Both the position numbers and the translations under genes were made by a program. A stretch of DNA of 34,449 nucleotides from Methylococcales bacterium (GTDB taxonomy: Bacteria > Pseudomonadota > Gammaproteobacteria > Methylococcales > Methylomonadaceae), in NCBI GenBank assembly GCA_026399075.1, contig JAPLRR010000073.1, forward strand, positions 1 to 34,449. Reading direction: 5' to 3'. This document shows positions 1-7,930 of this stretch, one piece after another; within the stretch, counting starts at the first letter, position 1, and each line of letters opens with the position of its first letter. Below the pieces are notes generated by a model. The model was not told where the DNA came from, did no database searches, and saw only the letters and a list, made by a program, of their open reading frames with translations.

Positions 1-6
1 GGTCAT
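1..6 (-). CDS. Start of a leftward gene running off the window (partial)
   Basis: Only the first two codons (Met-Thr) are inside the window. On the minus strand the Shine-Dalgarno sequence GAGGAG lies at 13-18, six bases before an ATG whose first base is position 6. A promoter-like pair and a large dyad lie about 130-180 bases upstream. The product cannot be told from two codons. The gene is inferred from the initiation signal alone. Confidence 0.45.
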
Positions 7-12
7 GATGAT

Positions 13-18
13 CTCCTC
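13..18 (-). promoter_or_regulatory. Strong ribosome binding site of the left-edge gene
   Basis: Read on the minus strand this is GAGGAG, six bases from the ATG at 4-6. It is the only evidence that fixes the start of the gene at the left edge. Confidence 0.5.
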
Positions 19-133
19 GGAAAAACAGGGAACATTCCCTGATTTCCAAGGTAACCGTTTTTTTGAGTCAACCCAACAGAGTCATTAACCGAAATGCTGA
101 GGGGAACTGCCACCGCGTCAGCGGTTTAGTTCA

Positions 134-163
134 ACTATAATTAGACATCCTTTTTGACGTAAA
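134..163 (-). promoter_or_regulatory. Candidate sigma-70 promoter for the left-edge gene
   Basis: On the minus strand TTTACG (158-163) is followed after 18 bases by TATAGT (134-139). The -10 is a good match and the -35 is moderate. The -35 box overlaps the inner arm of the dyad at 140-188, so a protein bound to the dyad would compete with RNA polymerase. This is inference from sequence only. Confidence 0.35.
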
Positions 164-188
164 ACATTACGTCATTCTTTAGTCTAAT
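140..188. promoter_or_regulatory. Nested inverted repeat, candidate operator
   Basis: The inner palindrome is TGACGTAA (155-162), AACA, TTACGTCA (167-174), with perfect 8-bp arms. It sits inside a second perfect pair, ATTAGAC (140-146) and GTCTAAT (182-188), with 8 and 7 bases between the inner and outer arms. The two concentric dyads look like a double operator or a strong cruciform upstream of the left-edge gene. The binding protein is unknown. Confidence 0.45.
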
Positions 189-357
189 AAGGTTTTTAAA
201 ATGTAAAACTATTTTTAAAACATTTGCGTATTTAATTTTAGCCCTGCCTAAAAATAATGCAAGACCTATCATAAAATAACCCTGCACAAACACCTAAACT
301 GCTCGATCAACTACGGGGAAAAATCCGTTTGAAGCATTACAAGGCCATAACAAAATT

Positions 358-420
358 TAGGATGAGGAGCGCAAAGCGCATCGTTCGTGATTGATGCGCT
401 TCGAGCCCCAGCGCATCCTA
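358..420. repeat. Hairpin repeat downstream of the RND pump gene
   Basis: This unit starts with TAGGATG and ends with GCATCCTA, so its ends are inverted. It contains a perfect inner stem AAGCGCATC (374-382) / GATGCGCTT (393-401) with a 10-base loop. There is one copy in this window. It resembles GCGCATC-type dispersed repeats I associate with methylotrophic gammaproteobacteria, from memory. It may also shield the 3' end of the RND operon transcript, which stops at 442. Confidence 0.5.
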
Positions 421-441
421 TAGCTCACCCACCCATTCCCC

Positions 442-3400
442 CTAAACCAAACCATCCTCAGCCCTAGCATGATTCTGGCCGATCAACAAATACACCGCTG
501 GCACGACAAACAACGTGAATAAGGTGCCGATGGCGATGCCTGTGGCTATGACCAAACCGATGTTGAAACGTGATACCGCCCCTGCCCCGCTGGCGAAAAT
601 CAACGGCAATACGCCCAACACCATCGCGGCGGTGGTCATTAGGATGGGGCGTAAACGGATGGCGGCAGCGGTTTCTATGGCCTGGCGTTTGGACAAGCCT
701 TCTTTTTGTTTGTTATTGGCAAATTCGACGATCAAGATGCCATGTTTGCTGATTAAGCCCATCAAAGTGACCAAGCCCACTTCGGTGTAAATGTTCAAGG
801 TGGCGCCGCCGATGCCCAAGGCGATAAAAATCATCGCCCCGGCTATGGACATCGGCACCGACACCAAAATGATCAATGGATCGCGGAAGCTTTCAAATTG
901 TGCTGCCAGCGCCAAAAATATAATCACCAAGGCAAACAAAAAGGTAAATATAAAACCGCTGGATTCTTTGACCAATTGCCGGGATTGGCCGCCGTAGTCT
1001 ATCGAATAACCTGGCGGTAAAGTTTTGGCGGCAATCTTTTCCAAAGATTTGATCGCATCGCCCAAGGTGACACCGGGAAATGGCACACCCGAAACAATGG
1101 CGGCGTTTAATTGTTGGAAATGGTTGAGCGATTGCGGCACGGTCTTGGTGCTAATGGTGGCGATGGTTGATAAGGGCACAGGCACACCTGCCGCGTTTTT
1201 GATGTAATAGTTAAGCAACTGGTCGGCATTCAGGCGTGAGCTTTGCTGGATTTGCGGGATGACTTTGTAAGAGCGGCCCGACATGCTGAAATAATTGACA
1301 TAACCGCCGCCCAACATAGATGCCAAAGAAGAACCGACATCCTGTAAAGTCAGCCCTAGCAGTGCGGTTTTGTCGCGGTCTATGTCCACTTGCGATTGCG
1401 GCTGGTCATATTTTAAATCGGTGTCCATAAACACAAACATGCCGCTTTTTTGCGCTTCCTGCATAAATTGCTGGGTGACGGTGTTCAACTGTCCAAAGGA
1501 TTCGGTGGTGCCTATAACAAATTGCACCGGCAGGCCGCTACTGCCCGGCAACGGCGGTGGTTGGAAAGCCGCAACCCGCACACCAGCAATGGTATTCAAT
1601 TCTTTTTGTAACACATCTTGCAATTGGGTGGCGGTTTGCGTCCTTTGATCCCAGGGCTTTAGCACCGCACCCGCGATGGACTGGCCAGGGGCGTTGATCT
1701 GGAAAACATGGTCGTTTTCAGGATGGGCGATAAATTTTTGGTACACTTGGTCGGCGTATACCAAACGCTGTTGCAAAGTGGCATCTGGCGCTGAGGTGGA
1801 CATGGTGATGATGACACCTTGGTCTTCCTGCGGCGCAAGCTCACTCTTGGCGCTGCCGTAAAGAAAAAAGATGCTGGCGAGTATGATCAGGGCAAACAAC
1901 CCCGTCACTGGCAAATAATTGAGCGAACCGTGCAAGGTTTTACTATAACGCCCTTGCAAGGCAAAAACGCAGCGGTCAATAAAATCCACCACCCGCTCTT
2001 CCCAGCCGCTACGGTCACGGGTATGGGCCTTAAGCAAGCGTGAGCACATCATCGGCGACAGCGTCAGCGCGACAATGGCGGACACCGTGACCGCCGCCAC
2101 CACCGTAAACGCAAATTCAGAAAACAAAGCCCCCGTCAGCCCGCCTTGGAAACCAACCGGGACATAAACAGCCACCAGCACGATAGTCATGGCGATAATC
2201 GGCCCGGTCAGTTCTTGGGCGGCCAGCAAGGCTGCTGGTATCGGCATCATACCGTCTTCGAGGTGGCGGTTGACGTTTTCCACAACAATAATCGCATCAT
2301 CAACCACCAAGCCTATCGCCAACACCAACGCCAGCAAGGTCAGCAAATTAATCGAAAAGCCGAACATCAGCATGATGGTGAAGGTGCCGATGAGCGACAA
2401 GGGGATTGCAATGACAGGGATCAACACCGAACGCGGCGAACCCAAGAACACAAACACCACCAAGGTGACGATCAACAGGGCTTCAATCAAGGTATGGATA
2501 ACCTCATGGATAGCGCTATCCACAAATTTGGTCGAATCATAAACAATTTTGCCGCTAATGCCTTCCGGCAACTGGGCTTGGATTTCTGGGAAAACCTTGC
2601 GTACCCGTTCAATCACTTCCAGTAAATTGGCGCTAGGCGCGACTTGTAGGCCAATATACACCGCCTTATTACCGTCGAAGGCAACGCTAAATTCATAATC
2701 ATCCGACCCTAGGCTCACATTGGCGACATCTTTTAGCCGTATCACCGCGCCGTTTTGCTGCTTGATGACCAAATTTTCAAATTCGGACACCGAATGCAGG
2801 CTGGTCGATGCGGTCAAATTGACTTGCACCATCTGGCCTTTGGTCGTCCCTAGACCTGCGATAAAGTCGTTACGGCTGAGTGCCGCACTGACATCCGAGG
2901 CCGTTAAGGCGTAAGCCGCCAATTTATTGGGGTCCAGCCACGCCCGTAGGGAAAAGTTTTTGGCACCTAGCAATTCCGCCATTTGGATGCCTTCCACCGC
3001 TTGCAGCCTGGGCTGCACCGAACGGGTCAAGTAATCGGTGATGCTATTGGCAGGCAAGACATCACTGGAAAAACCGATGTACATCGCATCTATCGTTTCA
3101 CCGATTTTGACGCTTAACACCGGGCGCTGCGATTCCGGCGGCAGTTGGTTAAGCACGGCATTGACCTTGGCATTGATCTCTGTCAGCGCCTTATTCGGGT
3201 CATAATTGAGCCGTAGATTGGCGGTGATAGTGCTAAGGCTGTTTTGGCTAGTCGAGGTGATGTAATCGATGCCGTTGGCTTGGGCAATGATATTTTCCAA
3301 GGGTGTGCTAATAAAACCCGCGATGATGTCAGGGTCAGCGCCATAATAAGCTGTGCTGACCGTGACTATGGCGTTTTCTGTACGGGGATATTGCAACACC

Positions 3401-3498
3401 GCCAAGCCACTGAGCGCCCGTAAACCCAACACCAACAGCATCATGCTGACGACCGTCGCCAGCACGGGCCTGCGGATAAAAATATCGGTTAAATTCAT
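442..3498 (-). CDS. RND efflux pump, inner-membrane HAE1-type permease
   Basis: At 1018 residues this matches the AcrB/MexF/MdtB family, proton-driven inner-membrane antiporters that export drugs through a tripartite channel. Visible features are the N-terminal FIRRP start typical of the family, the TM4 motif GLVVDDAIIVVEN with the two proton-relay aspartates at 400-401, a second membrane half after the second porter domain, and GLISKHGILIVEFA in TM10 with the conserved lysine. It is the last gene of the operon, 6 bases after the adaptor stop. There is no clear ribosome binding site, so translation may be coupled. The substrate cannot be told from sequence. A heavy-metal (HME) role is unlikely because the motif pattern is HAE1-like. 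Confidence 0.95.
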   Translation of the reverse strand: MNLTDIFIRRPVLATVVSMMLLVLGLRALSGLAVLQYPRTENAIVTVSTAYYGADPDIIAGFISTPLENIIAQANGIDYITSTSQNSLSTITANLRLNYDPNKALTEINAKVNAVLNQLPPESQRPVLSVKIGETIDAMYIGFSSDVLPANSITDYLTRSVQPRLQAVEGIQMAELLGAKNFSLRAWLDPNKLAAYALTASDVSAALSRNDFIAGLGTTKGQMVQVNLTASTSLHSVSEFENLVIKQQNGAVIRLKDVANVSLGSDDYEFSVAFDGNKAVYIGLQVAPSANLLEVIERVRKVFPEIQAQLPEGISGKIVYDSTKFVDSAIHEVIHTLIEALLIVTLVVFVFLGSPRSVLIPVIAIPLSLIGTFTIMLMFGFSINLLTLLALVLAIGLVVDDAIIVVENVNRHLEDGMMPIPAALLAAQELTGPIIAMTIVLVAVYVPVGFQGGLTGALFSEFAFTVVAAVTVSAIVALTLSPMMCSRLLKAHTRDRSGWEERVVDFIDRCVFALQGRYSKTLHGSLNYLPVTGLFALIILASIFFLYGSAKSELAPQEDQGVIITMSTSAPDATLQQRLVYADQVYQKFIAHPENDHVFQINAPGQSIAGAVLKPWDQRTQTATQLQDVLQKELNTIAGVRVAAFQPPPLPGSSGLPVQFVIGTTESFGQLNTVTQQFMQEAQKSGMFVFMDTDLKYDQPQSQVDIDRDKTALLGLTLQDVGSSLASMLGGGYVNYFSMSGRSYKVIPQIQQSSRLNADQLLNYYIKNAAGVPVPLSTIATISTKTVPQSLNHFQQLNAAIVSGVPFPGVTLGDAIKSLEKIAAKTLPPGYSIDYGGQSRQLVKESSGFIFTFLFALVIIFLALAAQFESFRDPLIILVSVPMSIAGAMIFIALGIGGATLNIYTEVGLVTLMGLISKHGILIVEFANNKQKEGLSKRQAIETAAAIRLRPILMTTAAMVLGVLPLIFASGAGAVSRFNIGLVIATGIAIGTLFTLFVVPAVYLLIGQNHARAEDGLV

Positions 3499-3504
3499 GG
3501 CGGA

Positions 3505-4635
3505 TTATTGGTCTATGGGTTGCGGTGCTGGATCGTCGCTAGGTTTAATCGAATTATCGACGACAACGGGAGAACCGTTACGCAGCTTAATTTGTCCGGA
3601 CGTGACGATGATGTCACCTTCATCAACCCCCTTAAGAATGGCGATTTGGTCGCCACGGGTTTCACCTGTGGTAACAAAATGTTGTTTGACCAACAGCGTA
3701 GGCTTGCCTTGCCCATCTTTGCCACCGTCTTCCACCCGGAACACCGTGGCCCCAAACGAATTAAAGGTAATCGCTGTGCGCGGCAATGTCACCCGGTTTT
3801 GGGCCTGGCCGCTGGCAATGGTCACCACCGCATACATACCCGGCAACAGCTGGTGTTTTGGGTTATTCAGGCTGGCCCTGACCAGCACATTACGGGTGGT
3901 GAGGTCTATCTTGGGATTGATGACGCTGATAGTGCCAGTAAATTCTTGCTGGGGATACGCGTCAGTCGTCAGCCTGACGGGCAATCCCACTTTGAGTGTT
4001 GCCAAGGCCTGCTGGGGTAAATAAAAATCCACATAAATCGTATCCAATGCCTGTAAATTAGCTATGGGCGCTCCGGCTTCCAAAAATTGCCCGACATCAA
4101 CCAAGCGCACACCCAAACGCCCTGAAAAAGGCGCCCGCACCAGCTTCTTGTCAACCACAGCCTGTTGTTGGGCGCTGTTGGCGAGGGCGACATCCAAATT
4201 GGCCTTGTCCATGTCCAAGGTCTGCTTGCTGACGGCTTCAACCCGATACTGTTCCAAGTTTCGGTTATAGGTCACCCTCGCCAATTGTGCGCTGGCGTTA
4301 AGGGCCGCCAATTTGGCCTTGTCGTCGGCGGCGCGTAGCTGCAATAAAGGCGCACCTTGTTTAACATTATCACCTTGTTGGAAATAAATGGCCGCCACAA
4401 TGCCGGACACTTCGGCGCTAACATTTGTCCCCTGCACGGCTTGTAAATTGCCGATGGCCTCCAATTTTGGCGACCACTCCATACTGGTTGCGGTAATCGT
4501 GGAAACGGTTTGGACAGGTATGCCTTGGGCAGCCATAAATTCCTTAATCATGCGGCCTTTAAAGCTGATGAAATAAAAAATGCCGCCTAAAATCAGACCG
4601 ACCACCATAAGCATAATGATCATGCGTTTAATCAT
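3505..4635 (-). CDS. RND periplasmic adaptor (membrane fusion protein)
   Basis: This 376-residue HlyD/AcrA-family adaptor links the inner-membrane pump to the outer-membrane channel. Residues about 4-25 form a hydrophobic anchor without a lipobox cysteine, so it is probably membrane-anchored, not a lipoprotein. A split lipoyl domain is seen in the half motifs around VSAEVSGIVAAIYFQQGD and VRAPFSGRLGVRLVDVGQ, flanking a short alpha-hairpin. The beta-barrel and membrane-proximal domains follow (PGMYAVV, VTSGQIKLRNGSPV). The start is supported by AGGAAAC just upstream. It lies 48 bases downstream of the outer-membrane factor gene and 6 bases before the pump gene, so all three are probably one transcript. 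Confidence 0.93.
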   Translation of the reverse strand: MIKRMIIMLMVVGLILGGIFYFISFKGRMIKEFMAAQGIPVQTVSTITATSMEWSPKLEAIGNLQAVQGTNVSAEVSGIVAAIYFQQGDNVKQGAPLLQLRAADDKAKLAALNASAQLARVTYNRNLEQYRVEAVSKQTLDMDKANLDVALANSAQQQAVVDKKLVRAPFSGRLGVRLVDVGQFLEAGAPIANLQALDTIYVDFYLPQQALATLKVGLPVRLTTDAYPQQEFTGTISVINPKIDLTTRNVLVRASLNNPKHQLLPGMYAVVTIASGQAQNRVTLPRTAITFNSFGATVFRVEDGGKDGQGKPTLLVKQHFVTTGETRGDQIAILKGVDEGDIIVTSGQIKLRNGSPVVVDNSIKPSDDPAPQPIDQ

Positions 4636-4683
4636 TGCTGTTTCCTACCGCGTTGCGTGCAAACATAAAGTTAAAATGAAGAA

Positions 4684-6267
4684 TTAGGGTTCAAGGCAAA
4701 AAATACAATCGTATTTCTTGGGCTGCTGCATTTGGGTGCTTTGCAAGGTCTTGGCCAATTTGGGCCGGTTCCACCAACCGCCACCCAAAGCTTGGAACAA
4801 GGCCGCCGTATCAGCCAAACGCCGCGCTTGGGCAGTAATTTGGCCGATACGCGCTTGTTGGTAATCCCGTTCGGCATTCAATACTGGCAAAGAGCTGATA
4901 GCCCCGTTTTGGTATTGGTTACGGCTAAGTTCCAAGCTTTCTTGGGCGGCCAAGACCGCAGCATCTTGGGCTTGCAATTCGGCGGCATCAAATTCCAATG
5001 CGCTCAGTGTATCGGCGACATTTTGAAAAGCCAGCAACACGGTACTGCGGTATTGGGCCGCCGCCTGTTCGTAAGCGGCCAGCGCGGCGCGGCGTTTGTG
5101 CAAAAGCTCCCCACCATGAAAAACAGGTTGTAACAAATTACCGCCAACATTCCATATCGCACTGCCTGGCACAAACAAATCGCCAATCTGGGTAGCAATG
5201 CTGCCGACATTGGCTTTAATCGTAAAATCAGGGAACAATTGGGCGCTAACCACGCCTATCTCAGCACTGGCCCTATGCAATAAGGCGACTTGGGCTTGCA
5301 CGTCGGGGCGTTGCTGCACCAGCTTGGAAGGCAAGCTCAGCGGCAATTGCAAAGGCAATTGTAAGCTGGCAAGGTCAAATTGGGCGGATAAGCCTGTGCT
5401 GGGCAATTCCCCGACCAAAGCCGTCAAACGGTGGCGGTTTTGCGCCAGCTGTAATTGTAAAGGTGGAATCGCAATTCGGGTTTGCTGCAACTGCGACTGC
5501 AAAGCCAATACATCCACTTTAGAGGCACCACCAAGAGCGAATTGCTGTTGGACTAAAGCCAGTTCTTGTTCCTGTGCCTTGATAATATCGAACGTGGCGG
5601 CAATCTGCGCCTTTAAGGAGGCTTCTTGGATAGCCGTGGTGGCCACATTAGCCGCCAGCATTAAAAATGCGCCTTCCAATTGAAATTCCTGATAGCTGGC
5701 CTGGGCCTCAAAACCCTCAATTTGCCTGCGTATTGCACCGAACACATCTAGCGTGTAAGTCACCCCTACCGACGCATTGGACAGCGAGTACACAGAGCCA
5801 GGAAAATTGGGGTTGCCAAACTGCGCACCGGAAATTTTTTGATGGGAGTTCGAAAATGAGGCATCCAGCGCGGGAAACAAGGCATATTGCTTAGCCGAGG
5901 CAACTTCTTGGGCTTGTGTCAAAGCGGATAAGGCGGCCTGTAAATCGGGGCTACGTTGTAAAGCCTTGGCGATCAATTGGTTTAATGCCGGGGAACGGAA
6001 CAGCGTCCACCACTGCCCCTGTATGTCTTTGCCTAACACGATAGACTGCGCTGCGCCACTAGCCGTGGCAACCGTCGTAAACTGTTTGGCTTGCTTGCTA
6101 TCCGTGTATCCTTTAACGTCAGGACTGGCTGGTTCGGTGAAGTCCGGGCCCAAAGCGCACCCAGAAATAACAGCCCCGCACAGCGCCATACCAAAGGCCG
6201 ATACGCGCAATTTTGCCAAGTTGCTGGGAATGAGCTTGCTGAGGCCAATCTTGGTCTTAAATGCCAT
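4684..6267 (-). CDS. Outer-membrane factor lipoprotein, NodT/OprM type
   Basis: This 527-residue TolC-like outer-membrane channel belongs to the NodT family. The signal peptide ends in a lipobox (VISGC, Cys37), followed by the family signature CALGPDF. Two repeats of long alpha-helical and beta-strand segments follow, with LVQQRPDVQAQVALLHRAS and the later LPVLNAERDYQQARI typical of the second half. It is the first gene of the RND operon. The far C-terminus, about 20 residues after GGGWWNRPKLA, is not family-like. No strong Shine-Dalgarno precedes the ATG. The putative operator 6362-6375 lies about 95 bases upstream. Confidence 0.93.
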   Translation of the reverse strand: MAFKTKIGLSKLIPSNLAKLRVSAFGMALCGAVISGCALGPDFTEPASPDVKGYTDSKQAKQFTTVATASGAAQSIVLGKDIQGQWWTLFRSPALNQLIAKALQRSPDLQAALSALTQAQEVASAKQYALFPALDASFSNSHQKISGAQFGNPNFPGSVYSLSNASVGVTYTLDVFGAIRRQIEGFEAQASYQEFQLEGAFLMLAANVATTAIQEASLKAQIAATFDIIKAQEQELALVQQQFALGGASKVDVLALQSQLQQTRIAIPPLQLQLAQNRHRLTALVGELPSTGLSAQFDLASLQLPLQLPLSLPSKLVQQRPDVQAQVALLHRASAEIGVVSAQLFPDFTIKANVGSIATQIGDLFVPGSAIWNVGGNLLQPVFHGGELLHKRRAALAAYEQAAAQYRSTVLLAFQNVADTLSALEFDAAELQAQDAAVLAAQESLELSRNQYQNGAISSLPVLNAERDYQQARIGQITAQARRLADTAALFQALGGGWWNRPKLAKTLQSTQMQQPKKYDCIFCLEP

Positions 6268-6361
6268 TTATTAGTGTTTACGCTGGTTAAACTGACTAGG
6301 GTTGTGGAGTGGCTTACTGCGGAAAGGGGATGGTAGGGTAAACCAAAAGCCCAAGCAATCT

Positions 6362-6375
6362 GCAAGTCAACTTGC
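6362..6375. promoter_or_regulatory. Candidate operator upstream of the RND operon
   Basis: GCAAGTCAACTTGC is a perfect 6+2+6 palindrome. On the minus strand it contains TTGACT, which could be a -35 box, although no good -10 follows at 16-18 bases. RND pump operons are often controlled by TetR, MarR or LysR repressors that bind such dyads. No regulator gene is adjacent, so the partner would be encoded elsewhere. Confidence 0.35.
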
Positions 6376-6613
6376 TTAGGGTATAGGAATCGCTTATAGA
6401 ATTCAGCGTCATGGTATGCTGGACACATAGCCCGGCACACAAAAAGCTTAAGCGGCCTTATAAGATTTATAACTGTCTGGTAATGGTATCACCAAGACCG
6501 CCAAGGGTAAAGCAGCTTGCCGGAATGCTGGGCTGCAAGGCCACAAGCAGTCCACCTAGATTGTATAACAGTGGGCAGTTATGAAAACACCTGTTTTGGC
6601 AACTACCTATCGA

Positions 6614-6720
6614 TACTGCCCGTAACTTCTCATTAATTGTAGGCAATAGCGGCAGACCTGCGAGGTTTTATAAACCTCGCAGGTCTTTATCCTGCTACTT
6701 ATGAGAAGTTGCTACTGCCC
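6614..6720. mobile_element. MITE-like element, copy 1, with 8-bp direct repeats
   Basis: The element spans 6622-6712 (91 bp). Its ends are inverted: GTAACTTCTCAT on the left, and ATGAGAAGTTGC on the right, whose reverse complement is GCAACTTCTCAT (11 of 12 match). It is flanked by perfect direct repeats TACTGCCC at 6614-6621 and 6713-6720, as expected for an 8-bp target duplication. The centre holds a 33-base palindrome (6654-6686). A related shorter copy lies at 26750-26806. It has no coding capacity, so it would move only with a transposase supplied from elsewhere. Confidence 0.65.
6654..6686. repeat. Perfect 15+3+15 palindrome inside the MITE-like element
   Basis: The left arm AGACCTGCGAGGTTT (6654-6668) and right arm AAACCTCGCAGGTCT (6672-6686) pair perfectly around TAT. 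The stem would be very stable in RNA or as a cruciform. It is absent from the second copy of the element, where the flanking sequence joins directly at CCTG. Confidence 0.8.
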
Positions 6721-6776
6721 AAGCTGATAGATAAGATGCTGATAAATTGTATAGTCGATTCAGTGACCGCACACAG

Positions 6777-6782
6777 TATAAT
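6777..6782 (+). promoter_or_regulatory. Possible -10 box of the DUF2956-like gene
   Basis: TATAAT lies about 30 bases before the ATG at 6813. No good -35 is found at 16-18 bases upstream, so this is a weak call. Confidence 0.25.
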
Positions 6783-6812
6783 TAGGGCAGAATCCATTAT
6801 CAAAACACCATC

Positions 6813-7154
6813 ATGACTAAAAATAGCTATCAAAAGCCATCGCCGCAAACGCAAGAAGAAGCGTTGAAAATAGCCAAAAGCATTCAACGCCCTGCACAAA
6901 CCAAAGAACAAACCCGACTCATAGCCCAGGGCATTCAAAAAGGCATTGATCTATACAAAAAGCAGCAAAAAGAAAAAGCCAGGGACTTGAACAAAAAACT
7001 CAAGAAAATGGCCACTCAAAAACAGCAATCGATTGAGCCTGATGATCAGGAAATAGACGTGCAACTGGTTTATCAGCAGCATTGGCTCCCTTGGTTGCTG
7101 TTGATTTTGACATGGCTGGGCATGGGCGTTTATTTTCTGGTTTTGATGCCCTGA
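6813..7154 (+). CDS. DUF2956-like small membrane protein
   Basis: This 113-residue protein has a charged, helical N-terminal part with a dense motif around residues 14-52 (EEALKIAKSIQRP, QTKEQTRLIAQGIQKGI). I recognise that motif from the DUF2956 family of Vibrio, Shewanella and relatives. A lysine- and glutamine-rich stretch follows, then one C-terminal membrane helix (about residues 90-111), giving a tail-anchored layout. The function of the family is not known to me. No clear ribosome binding site is seen, but the family-like N-terminus supports this ATG. It converges with the PPOX gene, about 98 bases away. Confidence 0.8.
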   Translation: MTKNSYQKPSPQTQEEALKIAKSIQRPAQTKEQTRLIAQGIQKGIDLYKKQQKEKARDLNKKLKKMATQKQQSIEPDDQEIDVQLVYQQHWLPWLLLILTWLGMGVYFLVLMP

Positions 7155-7252
7155 GTTTTGTGGTTAAAGGCCTATCGTGCACGGGTGCTAAGCACCATTG
7201 GAATTCATCCCAAACACTCCTTCAACTATCGCCCCATCCAGGAACTACCCTC

Positions 7253-7909
7253 CTACATTTCCCCCGCCATCAACATCGCCGCATAATCCTCAAAGCTTAT
7301 CACCCCGCCCATTTTTTCGGCGATGTCTTGTTCAGCAGTGGGCAATACGTCTTGGATGGCATCGATGCGTTTCCATGGTGGCAGTGGGGTGGTGGCATCG
7401 GCTTGGGGGACGTATTTTGACGCTTGGGTTGGGGTCATGCGATGGATATAGCGGGGGCAATTGATGAACACTTCGCTGATGCTGATGCGCACGATCATAT
7501 CGGCTTCTGGGTAATCGACCAGCAAGGGGTCGTTGGCGCTGATACTAGCATCGCCATGGATGCGGATGCGGTGCGGGTGTTCAAAATCAATAAACAATAA
7601 GCCGACTTTTGGATTGCCTAGAATATTGCCCATCGACAAAAACATGCCATTACCGTCATAACTAGGGAATGCCAAGGTTTGTGGGTCTAGGACACGCACA
7701 AACCCAGGGTTGCCACCTTTATAGGAGCAGGTTGGATAGCCCCGATGGTCGATGGTGGTCAGGAAGAAAAAGTTGCGGCTTTCAATAAAACCTTGGTGCT
7801 GTGGGTTGATTTGCGGCTCTACAATCATTTGCCCCAAACGGTCAGCGAGTTTTCGGGTGTCGTGTTGGTCTTGCAAGTGTTGCTGATCAGGGCTGTAAAA
7901 TGCGCTCAT
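7253..7909 (-). CDS. Pyridoxamine 5'-phosphate oxidase-family (PPOX-fold) flavoprotein
   Basis: This 218-residue protein has a split-barrel FMN-binding fold. Typical segments are FFFLTTIDHRGYPTCSYKGG, then FPSYDGNGMFLSMGNILGNPKVGLLFIDF and RIRIHGDA, which form the cofactor pocket in PPOX proteins. The C-terminal part (about 160-218) has IHRMTP and an acidic tail seen in general-stress-type PPOX proteins. These proteins bind FMN, F420 or heme, and the reaction cannot be assigned here. The start lies 21 bases after the kinase-fusion stop on the same strand, so the two are probably cotranscribed, kinase first. Confidence 0.85.
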   Translation of the reverse strand: MSAFYSPDQQHLQDQHDTRKLADRLGQMIVEPQINPQHQGFIESRNFFFLTTIDHRGYPTCSYKGGNPGFVRVLDPQTLAFPSYDGNGMFLSMGNILGNPKVGLLFIDFEHPHRIRIHGDASISANDPLLVDYPEADMIVRISISEVFINCPRYIHRMTPTQASKYVPQADATTPLPPWKRIDAIQDVLPTAEQDIAEKMGGVISFEDYAAMLMAGEM

Positions 7910-7930
7910 ATTTGGGTTCCGTAGGCTGGC

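Larger units (their letters stand above)
21..441. other. Intergenic region left of the RND operon
   Basis: No convincing gene is present here. The left part is the regulatory region of the leftward gene at the window edge. The middle (about 175-300) is AT-rich without a clear signal. The right part holds a hairpin repeat (358-420) just after the stop of the RND pump gene. Confidence 0.6.
6268..6812. other. Divergent intergenic region between the RND operon and the DUF2956-like gene
   Basis: I see no convincing gene in these 545 bases. It contains the palindrome 6362-6375 near the RND operon start, a MITE-like insertion (6622-6712) with 8-bp flanking repeats, and a TATAAT at 6777-6782 that may be the -10 of the rightward gene. 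Open frames here are short and lack family features. Confidence 0.6.

Noticed and set aside
2146-2625. Open frame of 159 codons opposite the RND pump gene, rich in His, Gln and Asp
   Set aside because: It is antisense to the conserved membrane region of the pump. Its odd composition is the mirror of hydrophobic codons, and it shows no family pattern.
3353-4024. Open frame of 223 codons opposite the pump/adaptor junction
   Set aside because: It lies fully antisense to two well-supported genes, and the translated sequence has no recognisable domain.
6654-6686. Intrinsic terminator reading of the perfect palindrome
   Set aside because: The stem is long, but it lies in the centre of an element with inverted ends and flanking 8-bp repeats, far from any gene end. 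A mobile repeat explains it better.
7082-7464. Open frames on the plus strand opposite the 3' end of the PPOX gene
   Set aside because: They overlap the DUF2956-like and PPOX genes in other frames and lack start signals or domains.
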